Source of the DNA: an uncultured Prevotella sp.
Lineage (GTDB): Bacteria > Bacteroidota > Bacteroidia > Bacteroidales > Bacteroidaceae
Length of the DNA stretch: 7,945 bases
Direction: 5' to 3'
Assembly (NCBI GenBank): GCA_947072805.1
Contig: CAMTJK010000156.1
Location: 1 to 7,945, forward strand
Positions within the stretch are counted from its first letter, which is position 1; each line of letters starts with the position of its first letter. Shown here one piece after another: positions 1 through 5,715 of this stretch. The notes beneath the pieces are model-generated. The model worked only from the letters and a program-made list of their open reading frames with translations. It was not told where the DNA came from and did no database searches. Position numbers and translations under genes: made by a program.

Positions 1-330
1 CAATGAGCTCACGTACGTAATGGCAAACCGATGAAATGGTATTATATCGCAAAACACGTAACTCACTGACTATCAGCGCTCCCTATTTGAGATAAAAATC
101 GCCAATTTTCGCGTCGTAGGTTACAAATCGAGGTTTGGATGCCGATTAACACACGTTAAAGTAAAGATTTTTCTAAAATGTTAATGAAACCTATCCCGTA
201 GTAAATCACATGTTTTTCGCGTGCCTTTGGCATCGGTATTTTATGGCAGAATGGTGAAAAGCCCCCATTTATCCCTGTTTTCTTCAATACAATATTGGTC
301 GGGAATGGAAAAAGTCGTAAATTTGCGGCG
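1..330. other. Gene-free leader region
   Basis: I see no supportable gene here. The stretch is clearly more AT-rich than the coding DNA that follows. It contains only small symmetries: the palindrome ACGTACGT at 11-18, CTGA-cta-TCAG at 66-76, and TTAAC-acac-GTTAA at 146-159. No tRNA fold or TAnnTTTG element is apparent on either strand before position 295. The last 35 bases hold the probable promoter of the DUF3109 gene. The region could be the 5' side of a divergent gene outside the window or an intergenic repeat of this lineage; neither can be decided from this window alone. Confidence 0.6.
295..325 (+). promoter_or_regulatory. Bacteroidetes-type promoter of the DUF3109 gene
   Basis: The -7 element TAAATTTG at 318-325 matches the Bacteroidetes consensus TAnnTTTG exactly. 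A TTGG at 295-298, 19 bases upstream, is a partial match to the -33 TTTG. By the usual spacing, transcription should start about 4-8 bases after the element, at roughly 329-333. That falls on the ATG at 331, so the transcript would be leaderless or nearly so. Confidence 0.6.
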
Positions 331-951
331 ATGAAAACATTACCTATAATAGATGTTGGCGGCGTCCTGGTCTCGTCGGACATACTGACGGAGTGCTTCT
401 GCTGCGACCTTGATGCCTGCCACGGCGCATGCTGCGTGGAAGGCGATGCCGGTGCACCGGTAACGCTCGACGAGGTGGCTGAAATAGAAGACATGCTCGA
501 CGATGTGTGGCATGGACTGTCGGCTTCGGCGCAAAACGTCATAGACCGTCAGGGAGTGGCTTACACCGATGTTGAAGGGACTCTCGTGACAAGCATAGTG
601 GGCGGCAAGGACTGCGTGTTCACGTGCCATGAGAACGGCTGCTGCCTCTGTATGCTCGAGAAATACAGGCGGAGCCACGGCAAGGACAATGGCGAGGACA
701 ACGGCAGCGCGTTCTGCAAGCCCATAAGCTGCGCCCTCTACCCTATCCGCGAGACTACACTGACAGGCGGTATCACCGCACTCAACTACCACCGCTGGGA
801 CATCTGCCGTACTGCCGTGGAGAAGGGCAGACAACTCGGACTGCCGGTATACCGCTTTCTGAAGGAACCGCTGACAAGACGCTTCGGCAAAGCATGGTAC
901 GACGAGCTGGTACTGACCGCCGAGGAGCTGAAAAAGCAGGGATATATATAA
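331..951 (+). CDS. DUF3109 family Cys-rich protein
   Basis: This encodes a 206-residue cytosolic protein of the DUF3109 family, which is widespread in Bacteroidetes and has no settled function. It has 14 cysteines. An N-terminal cluster (Cys22, 24, 25, 30, 34, 35) is followed by the family signature VEGDAGAP at 37-43. A second cluster is at Cys95, 99, 104, 105 and 107, a CKPISCALYP block at 129-138 supplies Cys129 and Cys134, and Cys159 follows Trp156. The spacing resembles metal- or Fe-S-binding proteins of the YkgJ type, so a bound cluster or zinc is likely, but that is inference. No signal peptide or membrane segment is visible. ATG 331 is the only in-frame ATG before the conserved part; upstream there is only a TTG at 295, inside the promoter. 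A Gly/Asp/Asn-rich stretch at 117-126 precedes the CKPISC block and may be a flexible insertion. The gene ends 63 bases before trpS, which has its own promoter. Confidence 0.85.
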   Translation: MKTLPIIDVGGVLVSSDILTECFCCDLDACHGACCVEGDAGAPVTLDEVAEIEDMLDDVWHGLSASAQNVIDRQGVAYTDVEGTLVTSIVGGKDCVFTCHENGCCLCMLEKYRRSHGKDNGEDNGSAFCKPISCALYPIRETTLTGGITALNYHRWDICRTAVEKGRQLGLPVYRFLKEPLTRRFGKAWYDELVLTAEELKKQGYI

Positions 952-956
952 GCGGA

Positions 957-988
957 TTTGCATATAACGGTAACTTTTATTACCTTTG
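957..988 (+). promoter_or_regulatory. Bacteroidetes-type promoter of trpS
   Basis: TTTG at 957-960 and TACCTTTG at 981-988, with exactly 20 bases between them, are an ideal match to the -33 TTTG / -7 TAnnTTTG consensus. The -33 box begins only 5 bases after the stop codon of the DUF3109 gene. The predicted start of transcription near 992-996 gives a leader of about 20 bases. No leader peptide, T-box or riboswitch fits in so short a leader, so regulation by tRNA-Trp sensing at this point is unlikely. Confidence 0.8.
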
Positions 989-1014
989 CACATATTTATC
1001 AAACAGAGAAATAC

Positions 1015-2103
1015 ATGGGAAAAGTGATTCTAACCGGTGATCGCCCCACCGGTAAGTTGCATCTGGGACACTATGTCGGCTCACTTCGACGCCGCGTGCA
1101 ACTGCAAAACGAGGGCGACTACGACAAGATGTTCGTTTTTATGGCTGATGTCCAGGCTCTTACCGACAACGCCGACAATCCCGAAAAGATAAGACAGAAC
1201 CTCATAGAGGTAGCCCTCGACTACCTGGCAGCAGGACTTGACCCCGAGAAATGCACGCTCTTCGTGCAAAGTCAGATTCCGGAACTCGCCGAATTGACAA
1301 CATATCTCATGAACCTCATCACGGTTTCGAGAGTTCAGCGCAACCCTACGGTAAAGACAGAAATAAAGATGCGCAACTTCGAAGCCAACATTCCCTTAGG
1401 CTTTTTTTGCTATCCCGTAAGCCAGGCAGCCGATATCACACTCTTTAAAGCCACAACGGTTCCCGCCGGAGAAGACCAGGAGCCGATGCTCGAAGTGACA
1501 CGCGAACTCGTAAGGCGCTTCAACCAGACCTACAGCGAAGTGCTCGTGGAACCGTTCATCATGCTTCCCGAAAACGCTACGGCACGACGTCTGCCCGGCA
1601 CCGACGGCAAGGAGAAGATGAGCAAGAGCCTCGGCAACTGCATATACCTCAGCGATTCTGCCAACGAGGTGTGGCAGAAGGTGCGCTCGATGTTCACCGA
1701 CCCCGACCACCTGCGCGTGGACGACCCGGGCAAGGTGGAGGGCAACGCCGTATTTACATATCTCGACGCCTTCAGCACCGATGACGACTTTGCTCGCTAC
1801 ATGCCCGAATACCAGAACCTCGAGGAGATGAAGGAACATTACAGGCGCGGCGGACTGGGCGACATGAAATGCAAGAAGCTTCTGAACAGCATACTCAACG
1901 ATATGCTCGAACCCATACGCCAGAGACGCCACGAGTTTGAGAAAGACATACCGGAAATATACAACATTCTGCGTAAAGGCACCGAGAAGGCACGCGAAAC
2001 AGCGGCACGCACGATGGACGAGGTGCGCCACGCCATGAGAATAGACTATTTTGACGACGCAGAACTGATAAGAAGTCAGGCGGAACGCTTCGCAAACAAA
2101 TGA
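1015..2103 (+). CDS. trpS: Tryptophanyl-tRNA synthetase
   Basis: This 362-residue class I aminoacyl-tRNA synthetase charges tRNA-Trp with tryptophan in the cytosol, using ATP. The N-terminus VILTGDRPTGKLHLGHYVG (4-22) contains the HIGH-type motif as HLGH (15-18). The KMSKS loop is intact at 201-205. The TrpRS signature GEDQ is at 152-155, followed by PMLEVTRELVRRFN, a typical Rossmann-domain helix. The C-terminal helical anticodon-binding part runs from about 215 to the end. It is a little longer than E. coli TrpRS (334). ATG 1015 was chosen because the protein then begins MGKVILTG, directly before the nucleotide-binding strand. The longer frame from a TTG at 958 would run through the promoter. 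The leader TCAAACAGAGAAATAC has no real Shine-Dalgarno. A 94-base gap follows, with a pyrimidine-rich stretch at 2114-2129 but no convincing terminator stem. Confidence 0.96.
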   Translation: MGKVILTGDRPTGKLHLGHYVGSLRRRVQLQNEGDYDKMFVFMADVQALTDNADNPEKIRQNLIEVALDYLAAGLDPEKCTLFVQSQIPELAELTTYLMNLITVSRVQRNPTVKTEIKMRNFEANIPLGFFCYPVSQAADITLFKATTVPAGEDQEPMLEVTRELVRRFNQTYSEVLVEPFIMLPENATARRLPGTDGKEKMSKSLGNCIYLSDSANEVWQKVRSMFTDPDHLRVDDPGKVEGNAVFTYLDAFSTDDDFARYMPEYQNLEEMKEHYRRGGLGDMKCKKLLNSILNDMLEPIRQRRHEFEKDIPEIYNILRKGTEKARETAARTMDEVRHAMRIDYFDDAELIRSQAERFANK

Positions 2104-2164
2104 CAGCGCAACAGCTTTTCTTCTTTTTTACATTGAAAATCAACGGTTTATATACAGAAATACG

Positions 2165-2172
2165 TAACTTTG
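2165..2172 (+). promoter_or_regulatory. -7 element of the dapB promoter
   Basis: TAACTTTG matches TAnnTTTG and ends 25 bases before the dapB ATG, predicting a leader of about 20 bases. No good -33 TTTG lies at the expected distance (around 2141-2145 the sequence is CAACG), so the promoter may be weak or depend on an activator. The bases after the element, CGGCG, are the same as those after the DUF3109 promoter. Confidence 0.6.
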
Positions 2173-2197
2173 CGGCGTAAAAACCCACTATAAAGAC

Positions 2198-2953
2198 ATG
2201 AAAATTGCATTAATAGGTTACGGCAAGATGGGCAAGATGATAGAGGAGATAGCCCTCAGCCGAGGTCACGAAATAGTAAGCATCATAGACATCGACAACC
2301 AGGATGACTTCGAGAGCGCGGCTTTTGCCTCTGCCGACGTAGCCATAGAGTTCACCGCACCCCATGCCGCCTACGGCAACTACCTTAAAGCCTTTGCCAA
2401 GAACGTCAAGGTGGTGAGCGGTTCCACCGGATGGATGGCTGAACACGGCGACGAGGTGAAGAGAATGTGCTCGGAGGGCGGACAGACACTGTTCTGGGCA
2501 TCAAACTTTTCCATCGGCGTTGCCATCTTCTCGGCTGTAAACAGATATCTTGCACGCATAATGAACTCGTTCCCACAGTACGACGTAGAGATGAACGAGG
2601 TGCACCACATACACAAGCTCGACGCCCCGAGCGGCACCGCCATCACACTGGCAGAGGAGATAGTGGCAGAACTCGACCGTAAGGAGGGCTGGACAAAGGG
2701 CACGCTCACCGCTCCCGACGGCAGCATCAGCGGCAATGACAATGCCGACAGCAGCCGGCTGCGCATAGACAGCATACGTTCGGGCGAGGTTCCGGGCATA
2801 CACAGCATAAAATACGACAGCGACGCCGACAGCATCACCATCACACACGATGCACATTCACGCCGCGGCTTCGCCCTCGGAGCCGTCCTCGCCGCCGAAT
2901 TTACCGCCAACAACAGCGGTTTGCTCACCATCAGCGACATGTTCAAGTTTTAG
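2198..2953 (+). CDS. dapB: 4-hydroxy-tetrahydrodipicolinate reductase
   Basis: DapB reduces 4-hydroxy-tetrahydrodipicolinate to tetrahydrodipicolinate with NAD(P)H, a step in making diaminopimelate for peptidoglycan and lysine. The protein has 251 residues, somewhat shorter than the E. coli enzyme (273). The N-terminal Rossmann fold opens with IALIGYGKMGKMI, whose GxGxxG is Gly7, Gly9, Gly12. An Asp at the end of the second strand (Asp31 or Asp33) is placed to bind the adenosine ribose, which would suit NADH; this is inference. SGSTGW (74-79) and ASNFSIGV (101-108) are family blocks. The catalytic signature EVHHIHKLDAPSGTA at 134-148 holds the paired His136-His137 and Lys140, with SGT at 145-147 for substrate binding. 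RSGEVPGIHSI (194-204) and the C-terminal THDAHSRRGFALGA (216-229) complete it. ATG 2198 gives the Rossmann strand at once. It is the first gene of the probable operon with lepB, 36 bases downstream. Confidence 0.96.
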   Translation: MKIALIGYGKMGKMIEEIALSRGHEIVSIIDIDNQDDFESAAFASADVAIEFTAPHAAYGNYLKAFAKNVKVVSGSTGWMAEHGDEVKRMCSEGGQTLFWASNFSIGVAIFSAVNRYLARIMNSFPQYDVEMNEVHHIHKLDAPSGTAITLAEEIVAELDRKEGWTKGTLTAPDGSISGNDNADSSRLRIDSIRSGEVPGIHSIKYDSDADSITITHDAHSRRGFALGAVLAAEFTANNSGLLTISDMFKF

Positions 2954-2989
2954 AACGGCTGAAAGCAAACCATTTCAAACGCAATCATT

Positions 2990-4420
2990 ATGAAAGAAAA
3001 GAAGACTGTAAACATGCGCCTGCAATGGATAAAGTTCATTGCAGTGCTCGTTCTGTACCTGCTCTTCCTCGTATGGGTGAAAAGCTGGTGGGGACTTCTC
3101 GTCGTTCCGTTCATCTACGACGTATATATTACCAAAAAGATAAAATGGCAATGGTGGAAAGACGCCGAAAGTCCGGTGCGCTTCGTCATGTCGTGGGTCG
3201 ATGCCATTGTGTTTGCCCTTGTGGCGGTGTACTTCATCAACCTCTTCTTCTTCCAGAACTACGTCATCCCGTCGTCCTCGCTCGAGAAATCATTGCTCAC
3301 CGGCGACTATCTCTTCGTAAGCAAGGTGAGCTACGGTCCGCGCATTCCGCAAACACCGCTCACCATGCCGCTCACACAGCACACACTGCCCGTCTTCGAA
3401 TGCAAATCGTACATAGAATGGCCGCAATGGGACTACCGACGCGTGGAGGGACTGGGCAAGGTGCAGCTTAACGACATCGTTGTGTTCAACTATCCGTCGG
3501 GCGACACGCTGTGCGCGGCACAGAACTATCAGGCACAAGACTACTACAAACTGTGCTACGGATACGGCAGACAGATTGTTACGTTGGAGCAGGAGCTCGA
3601 CTCGCTCGACAAAATGAGCCAGCTGAACTATTTTGCCGCCGCATACGATGCCGGAAAGGAATATCTGAAAAGCAACATGCAGGAGTTCGGCAAGATAACG
3701 ACACGCCCCACCGACCGCCGCGAAAACTACGTGAAGCGGTGCGTAGGACTGCCCGGACAGACGCTGCAAATAAAAAACCGCATTGTCTACCTCGACGGCA
3801 AAGCCAACAAGGAGCCCGACAACGTGCAATATACCTACTACGTGAAACTGAAACGACACCTGCCGGAAGAGTTACTCGTGGAACTGGGCATATCAATGGA
3901 GGATCTTGGATATCTGAACACCATGGGCTACATGCCGCTCACCAAAAAGGCTGTGGCTACACTGTCGCAACGCAAGGACCTCGTGGAGAGCATAGAGACC
4001 GTAGAGGACACGGAAGACTGGGATATCTATCCGCTCAACGGAAACACACACTGGACACGAGACAACTACGGACCGGTATGGATTCCCCAAAAGGGTGAGA
4101 GCATAAAGCTGACACTCGACAACATAGCCATCTACGAGCGACCCATAAGAACATACGAGGGCAACGACCTGAAGATTAGCAACGGACAGATACTGATAAA
4201 CGGCAAACCTGCCGACAGCTATACGTTCAAGATGGACTACTACTGGATGATGGGCGACAACAGGCACAACTCCGCCGACTCCCGCTACTGGGGATTTGTT
4301 CCCGAAGACCACATAGTAGGCAAACCCATCTTCATCTGGTGGTCGAGCGACCCCGACCGCAGCGGTTTCGGAGGCATAAGATGGAGCCGACTGTTCAGAT
4401 TCGTGGACAACATCAAATAG
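2990..4420 (+). CDS. lepB: Signal peptidase I, active form
   Basis: LepB is the inner-membrane serine protease (family S26) that removes signal peptides from exported proteins on the periplasmic side. This copy has 476 residues, against 324 in E. coli. Hydrophobic segments lie at about 13-30, 33-46 and 68-88. Box B is YVIPSSSLEKSLLTGD with Ser97 aligned to the E. coli nucleophile Ser90. Box C is NDIVVFNYP (161-169). Box D is YVKRCVGLPG (247-256) with Lys249 as general base (E. coli Lys145) and Arg250 (Arg146). Box E is MGDNRHNSADSRYWGFVPE (421-439), keeping Ser428, Asp430 and Arg432. All catalytic parts are therefore intact. Extra length comes from insertions of about 75 residues between boxes C and D and about 140 between D and E; large insertions are usual in Bacteroidetes LepB. 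The start at 2990 gives a Lys-rich N-terminus before the first membrane segment; the next Met is residue 9. It lies 36 bases after dapB without a promoter of its own that I can see. Confidence 0.95.
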   Translation: MKEKKTVNMRLQWIKFIAVLVLYLLFLVWVKSWWGLLVVPFIYDVYITKKIKWQWWKDAESPVRFVMSWVDAIVFALVAVYFINLFFFQNYVIPSSSLEKSLLTGDYLFVSKVSYGPRIPQTPLTMPLTQHTLPVFECKSYIEWPQWDYRRVEGLGKVQLNDIVVFNYPSGDTLCAAQNYQAQDYYKLCYGYGRQIVTLEQELDSLDKMSQLNYFAAAYDAGKEYLKSNMQEFGKITTRPTDRRENYVKRCVGLPGQTLQIKNRIVYLDGKANKEPDNVQYTYYVKLKRHLPEELLVELGISMEDLGYLNTMGYMPLTKKAVATLSQRKDLVESIETVEDTEDWDIYPLNGNTHWTRDNYGPVWIPQKGESIKLTLDNIAIYERPIRTYEGNDLKISNGQILINGKPADSYTFKMDYYWMMGDNRHNSADSRYWGFVPEDHIVGKPIFIWWSSDPDRSGFGGIRWSRLFRFVDNIK

Positions 4421-4441
4421 GCGGCACGGCATACCGCCGCC
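4420..4441 (+). terminator. GC-rich hairpin after lepB (terminator or attenuator)
   Basis: GGCGGC at 4420-4425 pairs with GCCGCC at 4436-4441. Past a two-base bulge, GG (4428-4429) can pair with CC (4434-4435) to close a CATA loop. The stem starts at the last base of the lepB stop codon. It is followed by TCACTTCTT rather than a clean U-run, so it is a poor intrinsic terminator. A partial terminator or an mRNA-stabilising 3' end that lowers expression of the next two genes is the likelier role. Confidence 0.45.
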
Positions 4442-4500
4442 TCACTTCTTCCGGCAAACTTCAACGACAACCCATGTAGAAACGTTTTTCCCATAATACA

Positions 4501-5049
4501 ATGAAAGCCTTTGCCCATTTCATCATAGCATTAGCTGTCGCGGCACTTGTGATGCTCGCGTTCAGAGGTCTGGCTTTCACCGTATGCACAATAGGGGGAA
4601 ACGCTCTGGCTCCGGTGTTTGAAAGGGGCGACAGAGTGCTCGTAAACAGATGGAGCTACGGACTGCGTACGGGCAGAAAAGGGAGCATCTTCAACTACGG
4701 AAGAATATGCCGCAGAGACATAAAGCGCGGAGATATAGTGGCATTCGACAGCCCGGCAGACTCACTGTCGGGCGTCTTCATATGCAGATGTAAGGCTGTG
4801 CCCGGCGACACCATTGCCACAGCAAGCGGCACTGTCATCGTGCCGGGACTTGCCACCTGCGCCGACGGTAACTACTACTGGATGGAATCTATCAACAGAA
4901 AGGACAGCGCCGACAGCCGACTCTTCGGCTTTGTACCCGAAAGCAACATCATCGGACGGGTGTGCATGGTGGTCTACAACCACGACGACACGCAACCGTT
5001 CTACACAGGCTACAACACGAACAGACTGTTGCTGCTCACGGAACACTGA
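4501..5049 (+). CDS. Signal peptidase I-like protein lacking the catalytic dyad
   Basis: This 182-residue S26-family protein is a small paralogue of the upstream LepB. It has one N-terminal membrane segment (about 5-27) and then the S26 core. Box B reads IGGNALAPVFERGDRVLVNR, which aligns without gaps to E. coli IPSGSMMPTL; Ala35 (codon GCT at 4603-4605) replaces the nucleophile Ser90. Box C is RGDIVAFDSP (76-85). Box D is ICRCKAVPGD (94-103), where Cys95 (codon TGC at 4783-4785) replaces the general base Lys145 and Arg96 is kept. Box E is MESINRKDSADSRLFGFVPE (128-147): the GD of GDN is lost, but Ser136, Asp138 and Arg140, equivalent to Ser278, Asp280 and Arg282, remain. The fold should therefore be intact but proteolysis by the normal mechanism is not expected. 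The frame is open and well conserved, so it is not a decayed pseudogene. The large insertions of the neighbour are absent. The gene starts 80 bases after lepB and ends 20 bases before the WbqC gene. Function unknown; an accessory or regulatory subunit of LepB is my inference. Confidence 0.85.
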   Translation: MKAFAHFIIALAVAALVMLAFRGLAFTVCTIGGNALAPVFERGDRVLVNRWSYGLRTGRKGSIFNYGRICRRDIKRGDIVAFDSPADSLSGVFICRCKAVPGDTIATASGTVIVPGLATCADGNYYWMESINRKDSADSRLFGFVPESNIIGRVCMVVYNHDDTQPFYTGYNTNRLLLLTEH

Positions 5050-5069
5050 CCACACACGCAACAACTCTC

Positions 5070-5699
5070 ATGCAGGCACTTCTCTCACACACTTACTTCG
5101 GTCCGATACAATGGTATCAGAAGCTCTACCGCTACAAGACGGTGTATATAGAGCAGCACGACAGCTACCAGAAGCAGACCTACCGCAACCGTTGCGTGAT
5201 AGCCACCACCAACGGACTGCAGGCTCTCACCATTCCGGTGGTGCGGGGAGAGGGAATAAGGATAAGCAACCACGGCAACTGGCGGCATCTGCACTGGCAT
5301 GCGCTGATGAGTGCCTACAACGAATCGCCTTTTTTCGAGTATTATGCTGACGATATAAGACCGTTCTTCGAGGAAGACTACGAATTTCTATACGATCTCG
5401 ACCTTGCCGCATGCAGAAAGGTGTGCGAACTCATCGACATAGAACCGGACATAAGGCTCACCGACGACTTTGTGCGCCCGGCATCCGACAACGAATGGCA
5501 CGACACTGCTTCCGCTTCTCACGGCGATGGGCTTCACGACTTCCGCGAAGCCATCAATCCCAAACATCCCGCACCTGACGCCGACTTCACGCCGCGCCGC
5601 TATTATCAGGTGTATGAACGGGAACATGGTTTCCAAGCCAACCTAAGCATCCTCGACCTACTCTTCAACATGGGTCCCGAGTCGGTCTTTTATCTCTGA
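5070..5699 (+). CDS. WbqC-family protein
   Basis: This 209-residue protein belongs to the WbqC-like family, found in surface-polysaccharide clusters and as a lone gene in many Bacteroidetes. Its biochemical role is not settled. The N-terminal signature is LSHTYFGPIQWYQKLYRYK (5-23), followed by the family pattern of an Asn/Tyr-rich strand (QKQTYRNRCVIAT, 34-46), LTIPV (53-57) and a His/Trp-rich core NHGNWRHLHWHALMSAYNES (67-86). The C-terminus RYYQVYEREHGFQANLSILD (177-196) leads into the usual LLFNMGPES ending. A Ser/His-rich linker (about 140-170) is less conserved. No signal peptide or membrane segment is visible, so it is probably cytosolic. ATG 5070 was chosen because the family begins a few residues before xxYFGPIQWY; earlier in-frame Met codons lie inside the preceding gene. 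It sits 20 bases after the S26 paralogue, so translation may be coupled. Local context gives no polysaccharide cluster. Confidence 0.87.
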   Translation: MQALLSHTYFGPIQWYQKLYRYKTVYIEQHDSYQKQTYRNRCVIATTNGLQALTIPVVRGEGIRISNHGNWRHLHWHALMSAYNESPFFEYYADDIRPFFEEDYEFLYDLDLAACRKVCELIDIEPDIRLTDDFVRPASDNEWHDTASASHGDGLHDFREAINPKHPAPDADFTPRRYYQVYEREHGFQANLSILDLLFNMGPESVFYL

Positions 5700-5709
5700 C
5701 AAGCGTCAG
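5696..5709. terminator. Small hairpin between convergent genes
   Basis: CTGAC (5696-5700) and GTCAG (5705-5709) form a five-base stem with the loop AAGC, overlapping the WbqC-gene stop codon in a 16-base convergent gap. There is no good T-run on either side. It may help end transcription in both directions, but the stem is short enough to be chance. Confidence 0.25.
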
Positions 5710-5715
5710 CTGCCC

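Noticed and set aside
340..1002. 220-residue minus-strand frame opposite the DUF3109 gene
   Set aside because: It lies opposite a well-supported gene and its promoter, and the translation shows no recognisable domain.
958..1014. Upstream TTG start for trpS adding 19 residues
   Set aside because: The extension runs through the -7 promoter element and would lie largely upstream of the predicted transcription start; ATG 1015 gives the normal TrpRS N-terminus.
2104..2130. Intrinsic terminator after trpS
   Set aside because: There is a T-rich tract but only a three-base AGC/GCT pairing upstream, not a convincing stem.
4501..5049. Reading the second S26 gene as an ordinary active signal peptidase or a decayed pseudogene
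   Set aside because: Both catalytic residues are replaced, which excludes ordinary activity; an uninterrupted frame with conserved structural residues argues against decay.
4962..5069. Upstream in-frame ATG for the WbqC-family gene adding 36 residues
   Set aside because: It lies inside the previous gene, and the added His/Thr-rich residues look like out-of-frame translation; the family N-terminus begins at 5070.
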